A DNA stretch of 64,000 bases, taken from assembly GCF_900100375.1 (NCBI RefSeq), contig NZ_FNEZ01000001.1, forward strand, positions 922,394 through 986,393. The letters run 5' to 3'. Below are positions 1-7,748 of the stretch, piece after piece (position 1 is the first letter of the stretch; every line of letters starts with the position of its first letter). Below the pieces are notes generated by a model, which was given only the letters and a program-made list of their open reading frames with translations, had not been told where the DNA came from and made no database searches. The position numbers were made by a program, and so were the translations under genes. This DNA comes from Flavobacterium noncentrifugens. GTDB lineage: Bacteria; Bacteroidota; Bacteroidia; Flavobacteriales; Flavobacteriaceae.

Positions 1-258
1 GGCGTTTATATTTCATTGACGCCGCTTTCGGGAAGTCCGGAATTTATTTTGCCGAATGCAACCAATGTTCCGGGAAGGATTTATATTTTGAGGAATATTT
101 CTACGACAGTAACTGCGCAATTGTATAGTTTCGGAGGAGGATTTTATGCCAAAGATGCTATAGTGACGACCGCCGCACCTTTAAATTTGCCTGCTAATGG
201 AAATTTAAAAACGATTATAATTATTAGCGACGGACAAAACTGGACGTACATTTTCTAA
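1..258 (+). CDS. C-terminal end of an unrecognised protein (5' end outside the window)
   Basis: The reading frame is open from base 1, so the gene starts upstream and only its last 85 codons are visible. The fragment is rich in Gly, Asn, Thr and beta-branched residues and ends in ISDGQNWTYIF. That looks like the beta-rich C-terminus of a surface or structural protein, but I do not recognise a family. Its TAA stop (256-258) directly abuts the stop of the convergent acetyltransferase gene, with no intergenic base and no room for a terminator between them. The internal TTG at 16 is not needed as a start. Confidence 0.6.
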   Translation, partial: GVYISLTPLSGSPEFILPNATNVPGRIYILRNISTTVTAQLYSFGGGFYAKDAIVTTAAPLNLPANGNLKTIIIISDGQNWTYIF

Positions 259-888
259 TTAGCTGTTCATTTCTTCCTGAAAACAATTCACAAATTGTCC
301 CACATGAAAGCCATCCATTAAACCATGGTGCACATGTACCGACATAGCCATAGTGCGCTTACCGGTTTTCGAAACCATCATTTTGCCAAAAGATATTTTC
401 GGGCAACTGTCCGGAAATGTAAAACTCCGTGCGTGGGAAAGGGAAGTAAAATTTACCCAGGGAATCGCCGAAAAGTGAATCAGATTATCCTGTTCGAAGC
501 TTCGTGTGAAAAGTCCGGATGTATTTTTAACGCGTTCTATTTCTGTGATCGCTGAATTTCGGAACACATTAAAATCAGAATTGAATTCTATCAGAGAAAA
601 ACCAAACGAACCATCTTCGCGGCTTATCGTCGCCGATACGTCGACCCTGTCATAAATAAACACCTGCTCATTGTCTATGCGGTAACGAAAGGCTTCGATA
701 GTGTTTATGGCAATTAAAGTTTTATGCAGGTAATAAGTAAAAAATGAAATGCCATCTGCTTTTGAAAATTCATAAGCTTTGGTACAATCAATTTCGACAA
801 CAACACCAAAGAAAGGGTCATCAAATTTCCGGAAGAAATTAAAATGCTCCTTTCGTGGCCAACTGTCAAGGTTTAAAAGCGTTTTCAT
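259..888 (-). CDS. Chloramphenicol acetyltransferase-like protein (CatA family)
   Basis: The 209-residue length matches type A chloramphenicol acetyltransferases (about 210-220 residues). The family's C-terminal signature HHxxxDG is present as HHGLMDG, with the catalytic His at about residue 188 and the structural Asp at about 192. The N-terminal Trp/Arg/His region (SWPRKEHFNFF) and the central YRIDNE and FSAIPW blocks also fit CAT. Such enzymes use acetyl-CoA to acetylate the drug's 3-hydroxyl in the cytoplasm as trimers. Chromosomal Bacteroidota homologues are often intrinsic genes of unproven substrate, so resistance is an inference. The start codon overlaps the stop of the upstream HAD gene (ATGA), indicating co-transcription and translational coupling. 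Confidence 0.85.
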   Translation of the reverse strand: MKTLLNLDSWPRKEHFNFFRKFDDPFFGVVVEIDCTKAYEFSKADGISFFTYYLHKTLIAINTIEAFRYRIDNEQVFIYDRVDVSATISREDGSFGFSLIEFNSDFNVFRNSAITEIERVKNTSGLFTRSFEQDNLIHFSAIPWVNFTSLSHARSFTFPDSCPKISFGKMMVSKTGKRTMAMSVHVHHGLMDGFHVGQFVNCFQEEMNS

Positions 889-1574
889 TGTTGAAACAGT
901 GATAAAATGTCGGTAATTTTTTCGAAATTTTTAAAGTTTTCGTGTTCCACTTTATGATCAATCCGCTCATGAGCCCAGGTTGTGTGAAACGGGATGTGAA
1001 TTGCGTGCCCGCCAATGCCAAGCACTGGAAGCACATCCGATTTTAACGAATTTCCAATCATTAAAAATTCTGAAGGATGAATGTCAAGGCGTTTGACCAA
1101 ATCGGAATAATCAACATCCTGCTTGTCAGACATGACTTCAATGTGGTGGAAATATTTTCCAAGACCTGAATTGTGCAGTTTTCTGCGTTGATCCAATAAA
1201 TCGCCTTTGGTAGCAACAACGAGTTTATAATTTTTTTTCAGAGTTTCTAGAGTGTCTTCCACACCATCGAGCAATTCGATCGGTTTTTCAAGCAGTTCTT
1301 TGCCATACTGAATAATCTTTGCAATGGTTTCATTGCTGATCGTATTGTTGGAAATCTTTAAAGCCGCTTCAATCATTGAAAGAATGTAGCCTTTAATGCC
1401 GTATCCATACAATTTTAAATTCCCGATTTCTGTCTTGAAAAGTTCCTGCGAAAGGGTATGTCTTGACAAATAAGGCAACAGCAATTCACAAAATTTTTCC
1501 TCTGTTTCCTGAAAATACGGCTCGTTGACCCAAAGGGTATCATCGGCATCGAACGCGATTACTTTAACCTGCAT
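885..1574 (-). CDS. HAD-family hydrolase (phosphatase-like)
   Basis: This 229-residue protein has the HAD motifs in order: motif I FDADDT near residue 8 (nucleophile D9, acid D11), motif II/III around VVATKGD with the conserved Lys, and motif IV GNSLKSD. A helical cap lies between motif I and residue about 95. Family members hydrolyse small phosphate esters through an aspartyl-phosphate. The substrate cannot be read from the sequence. It lies 33 bp downstream of metG on the same strand and overlaps the CAT-like gene by four bases, so metG, HAD and CAT may be one transcript. Confidence 0.88.
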   Translation of the reverse strand: MQVKVIAFDADDTLWVNEPYFQETEEKFCELLLPYLSRHTLSQELFKTEIGNLKLYGYGIKGYILSMIEAALKISNNTISNETIAKIIQYGKELLEKPIELLDGVEDTLETLKKNYKLVVATKGDLLDQRRKLHNSGLGKYFHHIEVMSDKQDVDYSDLVKRLDIHPSEFLMIGNSLKSDVLPVLGIGGHAIHIPFHTTWAHERIDHKVEHENFKNFEKITDILSLFQQ

Positions 1575-1607
1575 AATATAATTTTTAAACGCAATTGCGA
1601 GTGAAAT

Positions 1608-3677
1608 TTAATTGATCGTTTCCCCATTTGGAACTTCAGCATCCGGATTTACAAATACGAGTTTTCCTGCCGCATTTGCAGCCATCAGGATCATGCCCTG
1701 GCTTTCTACGCCGCGCAAATTTCTCGGAGCCAGATTGACTAGAACGGTCACTTTTTGTCCGATGATTCCTTCAGGCGAAAAACTTTCTGCAATGCCTGAA
1801 ACAATGGTGCGAATGTCAATTCCGGTGTCAACTTTTAAAACCAAAAGCTTGTTTGCTTTCGGCATTTTTTCAGCTTCGATGATTGTTCCGGTGCGCAAAT
1901 CCATTTTTGCAAAATCTTCAAATTGGATCAGGTCTTTTTGAGGTTCGGCTTTTTTATTTTCAGCTTTATTTGCTGTTTTAGTCGCTTCAAGTTTATCGAT
2001 TTGCCTTTGGATTTCTTCGTCTTCAATTTTGGCAAACAGCAATTCGGCTACGCCAATTTTTGTTCCCGGAGCTAAAATCTGCTCCGCTTTTGAAACTTCA
2101 AGCCAGTCAATCACAGCTTCCGGACTTGGATGCACGTTAAGCATTTTTTTAAGTTTCGCAGAAGTAAAAGGCAAAAAAGGTTCAGATAAAATAGCAAGTG
2201 CCGTCGCAATCTGCAAAGCGATATACATTTGCGTTTTAACGCGTTCCGGATTTTCCTTGATTAATTTCCAAGGCTCTTCATCTGCAAGGTATTTGTTTCC
2301 AAGACGTGCCAGATTCATCAATTCGACCAAAGCTTCCCTAAAACGGTAACGCTCCACAGAACTTGAGATCACGGCAGGATAAGCATGCATTTCAGAAAGT
2401 GTCTGAACATCTACTTCTGAAAATGCTTCCGGCTCCGGAACAAGTCCGTCATAATATTTATTGGTCAAAACGACCACACGATTGATGAAATTTCCAAAAA
2501 CAGCAACAAGTTCGTTGTTGTTTCTCGCCTGAAAATCCTTCCACGTAAAATCATTATCTTTTGTTTCCGGCGCATTAGATGTCAGTGCATAACGCAAAAC
2601 ATCCTGCTTATCCGGGAAATCTTCCAAATATTCATGCAGCCAAACCGCCCAGTTTTTAGAAGTGGAAAGTTTGTTGCCTTCCAAATTCAAAAATTCATTT
2701 GCCGGAACATTGTCTGGCAAAATATAAGAACCTTCCGCTTTCAACATCGCAGGAAAAATCACGCAATGAAAGACGATGTTGTCTTTTCCAATGAAATGAA
2801 CCAGTTTCGTATCGGCGCTTTTCCAATACGGTTCCCAGTCTTTTCCCTCGCGTTTTGCCCATTCTTTTGTAGATGAAATGTACCCAATTGGCGCATCAAA
2901 CCAAACATAAAGCACTTTTCCTACTGCACCTTCCACAGGAACCGGAATTCCCCAGTCCAAATCTCTGGTCACGGCTCTGGGTTTCAAACCGTCGTCAAGC
3001 CACGATTTTACCTGACCCAAAACATTCGTTTTCCAGTCTTTCGCATGGTCTTTCAAAATCCATTCTTTCAGGAAAGCATCATATTGATCCAATGGCAAAA
3101 ACCAGTGTTTCGTTGATTTCAAAACTGGCGTATCGCCTGTAATGGTTGACTTGGGATTGATCAAATCCGTTGCGTTTAAAGTCGATCCGCAACGCTCACA
3201 TTGGTCACCATAAGCTTCTTCATTGCCACATTTCGGACAGGTTCCAACAACAAAACGGTCGGCCAGAAACTGGTTCGCTTTCGCATCATACAATTGTTCG
3301 GTCACTTCTTCAATGAATTTCCCGTCATTATACAACTTCCTGAAAAATTCCGAAGCCGTATCATGGTGGATTTGCGAAGAAGTGCGCGAATAATTGTCAA
3401 ACGAAATTCCGAAATCCAGAAAAGATTTCCGGATAATTCCGTCATATTTATCAATGACTTCCTGCGGTGTAATGCCTTCTTTCTTGGCTTTCATCGAAAT
3501 CGCAACGCCGTGCTCATCGCTTCCGCATATAAACGCCACGTCTTTGCCCAGAAGGCGTAAATATCTTGAGTAAATGTCCGAAGGCACGTAAACGCCCGCC
3601 AAATGGCCAATGTGGATCGGCCCGTTCGTATAAGGCAATGCCGCCGTAATCGTATATCTTTTTGGATTTTGTAACAT
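1608..3677 (-). CDS. metG: Methionyl-tRNA synthetase
   Basis: Charges tRNA-Met with methionine in the cytoplasm. The HIGH motif is at residues 22-25, and a zinc knuckle pair (CPKCG...CERCG) lies near residues 147-165. The KMSKS-equivalent appears as KLSTS near residue 337, followed by the anticodon-binding helical domain. A C-terminal EMAP/Trbp111-type tRNA-binding domain (DLRTGTI...) starts near residue 580. I take the ATG at 3677 (689 aa). The frame is open back to 3764, but those extra residues are not conserved in character, and a -7 element (3698-3705) lies inside that extension. Followed 33 bp later by the HAD gene. Confidence 0.97.
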   Translation of the reverse strand: MLQNPKRYTITAALPYTNGPIHIGHLAGVYVPSDIYSRYLRLLGKDVAFICGSDEHGVAISMKAKKEGITPQEVIDKYDGIIRKSFLDFGISFDNYSRTSSQIHHDTASEFFRKLYNDGKFIEEVTEQLYDAKANQFLADRFVVGTCPKCGNEEAYGDQCERCGSTLNATDLINPKSTITGDTPVLKSTKHWFLPLDQYDAFLKEWILKDHAKDWKTNVLGQVKSWLDDGLKPRAVTRDLDWGIPVPVEGAVGKVLYVWFDAPIGYISSTKEWAKREGKDWEPYWKSADTKLVHFIGKDNIVFHCVIFPAMLKAEGSYILPDNVPANEFLNLEGNKLSTSKNWAVWLHEYLEDFPDKQDVLRYALTSNAPETKDNDFTWKDFQARNNNELVAVFGNFINRVVVLTNKYYDGLVPEPEAFSEVDVQTLSEMHAYPAVISSSVERYRFREALVELMNLARLGNKYLADEEPWKLIKENPERVKTQMYIALQIATALAILSEPFLPFTSAKLKKMLNVHPSPEAVIDWLEVSKAEQILAPGTKIGVAELLFAKIEDEEIQRQIDKLEATKTANKAENKKAEPQKDLIQFEDFAKMDLRTGTIIEAEKMPKANKLLVLKVDTGIDIRTIVSGIAESFSPEGIIGQKVTVLVNLAPRNLRGVESQGMILMAANAAGKLVFVNPDAEVPNGETIN

Positions 3678-3697
3678 ATTGCAATTAAAATTGACTG

Positions 3698-3705
3698 CAA
3701 AAATA
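3698..3705 (-). promoter_or_regulatory. Putative metG promoter -7 element
   Basis: On the minus strand this reads TATTTTTG, an exact match to the Bacteroidota -7 consensus TAnnTTTG. It would start transcription about 15 nt before the chosen metG ATG. A TTG lies 14 nt upstream, closer than the usual 17-23, so the -33 assignment is weak. Confidence 0.45.
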
Positions 3706-3721
3706 CAGAAATTAAGTTGCA

Positions 3722-3738
3722 ATCCCGAAGCTTCGGGA
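3722..3738. repeat. Short dispersed palindrome, copy 1
   Basis: ATCCCGAAGCTTCGGGA is a perfect 8-bp-arm palindrome just upstream of the metG promoter element. A second copy differing only at the centre lies at 44983-44999, and both are preceded by CA and followed by G. It is probably a dispersed hairpin rather than a metG-specific site. Confidence 0.6.
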
Positions 3739-3818
3739 GCAAAGTCGAAAGTTGCAGGCTTCAAAAAAGCAATTGCTAAAAATTATTAATTGTTAGCTAT
3801 TGATTATTAATTTTTTCA

Positions 3819-3924
3819 GGAGCTATTTCCTGCTGTCCGCTATATCTTTTTTGCCACAGCATCGGTCTTCGGAAGAATGAAAATCCGAGGCAAAAAAGGA
3901 TGCCGCTTCTATCAGGGCTAGGGC
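3819..3924 (-). repeat. Dispersed intergenic repeat, copy A (with central hairpin)
   Basis: This lies in the 400-bp divergent gap between metG and the LD-carboxypeptidase. Read on the minus strand it has a conserved left flank (GAAGCGGCATCCTTTTTT), a variable centre, and a conserved right flank (AAAAAAGATATAGCGGACAGC). The ATCCTTTTTTGCC and GGCAAAAAAGAT arms pair to form a stem. Copies B (41578-41677) and C (33535-33603) share the flanks but not the central stem. The rest of this gap (3739-3818 and 3925-4022) is AT-rich and shows nothing else. Confidence 0.7.
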
Positions 3925-4022
3925 GGAAGTTTCAACAACGACGCCATTATCCATTAGTCCGGAATTTATCGATCATCAAGCTATTGTCCATTATTACATT
4001 AAATTTTCAGACAATCAAACCA

Positions 4023-4057
4023 TTGTTAATTATTCATTATTAATTATTTTATATTTG
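4023..4057 (+). promoter_or_regulatory. Putative promoter of the LD-carboxypeptidase/YraN operon
   Basis: TATATTTG at 4050-4057 is an exact TAnnTTTG -7 element, 20 bp before the ATG at 4078. The nearest TTG (4023-4025) gives a 24-nt spacer, slightly longer than usual. Confidence 0.5.
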
Positions 4058-4077
4058 CCACAACCGATTTCCATCCA

Positions 4078-5052
4078 ATGAAAAATCCAAAAAAACTTAT
4101 TCTTTCTGTAATTCTCGGACTTTTCATATTCCAAACCTCACAAGCACAAAGAAAAATGATCACACCCGAATTCCTCCAGAAAGGCGACACCATCGGCATA
4201 TTGGCCACAGCCCGAAAAATAGATTTAATCAATTTGCAACCCGCCATAAAACTGCTCGAGAGTTGGGGCTTGCATGTTATCATCGGGAAAACAATCGGAA
4301 AAGAAGACCACCAGCTCGCCGGTCCAGACTGGCAGCGTGCCACTGACTTCCAGGAAATGCTAGACAACCCGAAAATCAAAGCGATCTGGGCGGCAAAAGG
4401 CGGTTACGGAACCGTTCGCATCATCGACCGCATCGATTTTACGAATTTCAAAAAGAAGCCAAAATGGATCATTGGCTTTAGCGATGTCACTGTTTTACAC
4501 AGTCACATCAACAATATGGGCATCGAAACCCTGCATGCGATCATGGCCGCAAGCGCAAAAACCGCAAGTCCGCAAGCGATTGAAACGTTTAGGAAATCGC
4601 TGTTCGGGGAAAAACTGGAATACCATATTGAAGTTTCGCCATTCAATAAAAACGGAAAAGCGACTGGCGAAATCGTAGGTGGGAATTTATCGGTTCTGTA
4701 CAGCATTCTCGGTTCAAAATCGGAAGTCGATTACAAAGGAAAGATCCTGTTTATTGAAGATCTTGATGAATATCTGTACCACATCGACCGCATGATGATG
4801 AACCTGAAACGCAACGGTTATTTTGACGGACTCAAAGCGCTCGTCGTCGGCGGGATGACTGAAATGAACGACAACGACATTCCGTGGGGAAAAAATGCGC
4901 TTGAAATCATCCAGGATGTTTTAAAGGATTATAAATTTCCGATCATTTATAATTTTCCAGCCGGACACATTAAAGACAACCGCGCATTGATATTGGGAAA
5001 AACTGTTTCGATCGATGTGAATGACAAAGAAGCGTTGGTGAAATTCGAATAA
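4078..5052 (+). CDS. LD-carboxypeptidase, peptidase family S66, exported
   Basis: The first 23 residues form a signal peptide ending in SQAQ, so the 324-residue protein acts in the periplasm. The S66 triad is visible: nucleophile Ser135 in GFSDVT, a Glu near residue 227 in FIEDLDEY, and a His near 297 in FPAGH. The KGGYG loop near residue 103 is also typical. S66 enzymes remove the terminal D-Ala from muropeptide tetrapeptide stems in peptidoglycan recycling. Many Gram-negative LdcA enzymes are cytoplasmic, whereas Bacteroidota copies often carry signal peptides. YraN follows after 15 bp. Confidence 0.92.
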   Translation: MKNPKKLILSVILGLFIFQTSQAQRKMITPEFLQKGDTIGILATARKIDLINLQPAIKLLESWGLHVIIGKTIGKEDHQLAGPDWQRATDFQEMLDNPKIKAIWAAKGGYGTVRIIDRIDFTNFKKKPKWIIGFSDVTVLHSHINNMGIETLHAIMAASAKTASPQAIETFRKSLFGEKLEYHIEVSPFNKNGKATGEIVGGNLSVLYSILGSKSEVDYKGKILFIEDLDEYLYHIDRMMMNLKRNGYFDGLKALVVGGMTEMNDNDIPWGKNALEIIQDVLKDYKFPIIYNFPAGHIKDNRALILGKTVSIDVNDKEALVKFE

Positions 5053-5067
5053 TTAATAGCCCGGATC

Positions 5068-5427
5068 ATGGCTGAACATAACGAACTAGGAAAACTCGGA
5101 GAAGCATTAGCTGTTGAATTCCTTCAGAAAAATGGTTATGAAATCCGCGTAACCAATTGGGTATTCCAAAAAGCAGAAATCGACATTATTGCAAAAAAAA
5201 ATAATTTCCTTGCTGCAATTGAAGTCAAAACACGCTCTTCAGTAGCATTTGGGCTTCCGCAGGATTTTGTCAAACCAAAAAAAATCCAATTGCTCGTAAA
5301 AGCCGTAAACGAATATGTGATTTCCAATGATTTGGACGTGGAAGTCCGCTTTGACATCATAGCAATCAGCAAAACAGAAAAAGGCTTCTCAATAGAACAT
5401 CTTGAAAATGCTTTTTTCCATTTTTAA
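5068..5427 (+). CDS. YraN/UPF0102 family putative nuclease
   Basis: This 119-residue protein matches the YraN family in length and pattern: N-terminal GKLGEALAVEFLQKNGYEI, then the endonuclease-like core AEIDIIAKK...LAAIEVKTR. The D-ExK arrangement (Asp in EIDII, E-V-K in AIEVK) is the core of PD-(D/E)XK nucleases, to which the family is related. Activity has not been firmly assigned. The gene is 15 bp downstream of the LD-carboxypeptidase and probably shares its transcript. Confidence 0.88.
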   Translation: MAEHNELGKLGEALAVEFLQKNGYEIRVTNWVFQKAEIDIIAKKNNFLAAIEVKTRSSVAFGLPQDFVKPKKIQLLVKAVNEYVISNDLDVEVRFDIIAISKTEKGFSIEHLENAFFHF

Positions 5428-5453
5428 AAGATAACAGTTTAACATTTGGAAAG

Positions 5454-5482
5454 TTGCAGCATCGAAATATTAATTACATTTG
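5454..5482 (+). promoter_or_regulatory. Bacteroidota-type promoter of the secreted metalloprotease
   Basis: TTG (5454-5456), an 18-nt spacer, then TACATTTG (5475-5482) matches TTG-N17-23-TAnnTTTG exactly. The ATG follows 27 bp downstream, giving a leader of roughly 20 nt. Confidence 0.7.
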
Positions 5483-5509
5483 GGAAAAATATTGCTAAAA
5501 ATCTAAAAT

Positions 5510-7684
5510 ATGAAGAGAATCATTACTATTGTTGTGCTGTTTGTGAGCATTGGTATTTTTGCCCAGAGAAATGTGGCTAAAAAAGTCAACGATCTGATTT
5601 CAAATAATGCAAGCTTTCAACAGCTTTCATTGTTTTCGACCGCTACGGCAATCGAGAATGAAGAAATAAAAAAAGTAGTTGAAAATGCGACTTACGCAAA
5701 ATTAAATACTACGGTCCTGGCTGAAGCAATGTTACACAAATACGAAAACATCGAACTTCTACTGCCATATCAGGGCAGGAATATTACAGTTCAGCTGTAT
5801 CAAGTTAATATTTTCGCTGAAGGTTTCCATTTGGACACCAACGAGAACAAAGCGGTTTCATACAATCCCGGTATTTATTACAGGGGAATTGTAAAAGGCG
5901 ATGCTGATTCTGTAGTGTCTTTCAGCTTGTTTAATGATGAGGTAAATGGCGTTGTTTCTGCAGATGGAATCAACAATCTTGTCATTGGAAAACTTGTAAA
6001 AAAAGGCAATACTTTAGATTACATCATCTATTCTGACTCGAATCTAAAAGTGGCCAATACTTTTAATTGCGCGACTAAAGAGGAAAGCTCAAAAGAAATT
6101 TCAGTTGAAACAAAAACACAGGGAACATTAAGCGCTAAATGTGTTACTATTTTTCTTGAGATCGACCACGATTTATACGAAAGAAATGACAGCAATACCA
6201 CGACGACAAACAACTGGGCGACGGCTGTTTTCAATAATATCCAGACGTTGTATTCAAATGATGGAATTTCCATTTCGTTGAAATCGGTTTATATCTGGAC
6301 AACAGAAGATCCTTACAGCGGATCAGACTCAAGCGATTATCTGTTTCAATTTCACAACAATACCTGTGTTTTTGATGGCGATTTGGGACAATTGCTCGGA
6401 ATTGATCCGGGCGGACTTGGCGGTGTTGCTGTTGGCATAAACGGATTTTGTACACAAAGCAATTTCAGCTATACAGATGTAAATTTCGAATTTGCCACAG
6501 TACCTGTTTTTTCATGGACTATTGAAGCCACTACCCATGAGTTTGGGCATTTAATGGGATCGCAACACACACACGGCTGCTGGTGGAATGGCAATAATAC
6601 TGCAATTGACGGTTGCGGATCTTCAGTTGGCTATGTGGAAGGAAATTGCGAACAAGGGCCAATTCCATCAATTACAGAAAAAGGAACCATCATGAGTTAT
6701 TGCCACTTGCTTAACAATGTTGGGATTAAACTTTCAAACGGATTCGGGCCACAACCAGCCGCTCGTATTTTAAGCAACGTGAACAATGCAGGTTGTCTTG
6801 GGCCAAATTGTAATAATACGTGTATCAATACGGTTTGTTCTGTAACGGTTTCAAATGTTACAAGTTCGACAGCAACCGTAAACTGGAGTGAAACCAATGC
6901 CTCGACAACTTCTTGGCAATTGAGCATTATCCCGTTTAACAGCCCTACAGACAACTGGACAACGGTAAATTCTGCAACTTTTAATGTTGCCGATTTGTTG
7001 CCAAATACTTTTTACAGAGCAAGGATCAGCCCGGATTGCGGCGCTACTTTTACCGCACCGTCAAGCGAAGCTTTGTTCCTGACAAGCGCTGCCTATTGCA
7101 ACGGAATTGTAATGACTGATACCGGAGGCGCTTCAGGAAATTATCAGGATGACCAATCTTACGTAAGAACAATTATTCCAAACCTTCCTGCAAAAAAAAT
7201 CAAATTGACGTTTACAGCATTTTCGCTCGAAAACGATTTTGATTATTTGTATTTGTATGACGGAAATTCTACTTCGGCAAATGACCTGAGCAACGGCGGA
7301 TTTACGGGTTCTCAAAATCCTGGAAGTTTCACGTCAACCGCTGCAGACGGTTCGTTGACGTTAAAATTCTATTCTGACGGTGGCGTTGTTGATGACGGAT
7401 ATGTCGCGAATGTTGCCTGTGAGCAACGATTGGCAACAGAAGATTTTGCTCAAAACATCGACTTTACGTATTATCCAAACCCGACAAATGGTTCGTTAAA
7501 CATTGTTTCAACAACTGCTATGAGCGAATTGGCGGTCTACAATCTTGCCGGGCAAATGCTCTACAACAATAAGATCAACGGATTGAATGCTAAAGTTGAC
7601 ATGTCGGCTTATGCCGTCGGAACGTATTTCTTTAAATTGAAATTCAATGAAAAAGAAGTCAATTTCAAAATCCAGAAGAATTAA
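5510..7684 (+). CDS. Secreted zinc metalloprotease (reprolysin-like) with fibronectin III, CUB-like and T9SS sorting domains
   Basis: This 724-residue protein begins with a signal peptide (cleavage after about residue 19). An N-terminal propeptide-like region precedes a metzincin catalytic domain with HEFGHLMGSQHTH near residue 343, where HExxHxxGxxH supplies three zinc-binding His. A downstream MSY (the Met-turn) and paired cysteines support the assignment. A fibronectin type III domain follows (about 445-530). Next is a CUB-like segment (about 540-650) containing YLYLYDG, then a T9SS type A sorting domain from YYPNPTNGS. It is probably exported to the medium or cell surface to degrade protein. 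Its own promoter lies upstream and a bidirectional terminator follows. Confidence 0.93.
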   Translation: MKRIITIVVLFVSIGIFAQRNVAKKVNDLISNNASFQQLSLFSTATAIENEEIKKVVENATYAKLNTTVLAEAMLHKYENIELLLPYQGRNITVQLYQVNIFAEGFHLDTNENKAVSYNPGIYYRGIVKGDADSVVSFSLFNDEVNGVVSADGINNLVIGKLVKKGNTLDYIIYSDSNLKVANTFNCATKEESSKEISVETKTQGTLSAKCVTIFLEIDHDLYERNDSNTTTTNNWATAVFNNIQTLYSNDGISISLKSVYIWTTEDPYSGSDSSDYLFQFHNNTCVFDGDLGQLLGIDPGGLGGVAVGINGFCTQSNFSYTDVNFEFATVPVFSWTIEATTHEFGHLMGSQHTHGCWWNGNNTAIDGCGSSVGYVEGNCEQGPIPSITEKGTIMSYCHLLNNVGIKLSNGFGPQPAARILSNVNNAGCLGPNCNNTCINTVCSVTVSNVTSSTATVNWSETNASTTSWQLSIIPFNSPTDNWTTVNSATFNVADLLPNTFYRARISPDCGATFTAPSSEALFLTSAAYCNGIVMTDTGGASGNYQDDQSYVRTIIPNLPAKKIKLTFTAFSLENDFDYLYLYDGNSTSANDLSNGGFTGSQNPGSFTSTAADGSLTLKFYSDGGVVDDGYVANVACEQRLATEDFAQNIDFTYYPNPTNGSLNIVSTTAMSELAVYNLAGQMLYNNKINGLNAKVDMSAYAVGTYFFKLKFNEKEVNFKIQKN

Positions 7685-7703
7685 TTTCTGATAGATAGTA
7701 AAT

Positions 7704-7735
7704 AAAAAAACCACTCTTAACGGAGTGGTTTTTTT
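7704..7735. terminator. Bidirectional intrinsic terminator between the metalloprotease and mfd
   Basis: CCACTC (7711-7716) pairs with GAGTGG (7723-7728) around a six-base loop. Seven A precede it and seven T follow, so it works in both directions for these convergent genes. Confidence 0.9.
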
Positions 7736-7748
7736 ATGGATTTCAATT

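Noticed and set aside
3678..3764. N-terminal extension of methionyl-tRNA synthetase to the first ATG
   Set aside because: The residues are atypical and cross an exact -7 promoter element. The ATG at 3677 gives the normal family N-terminus just before the HIGH motif.
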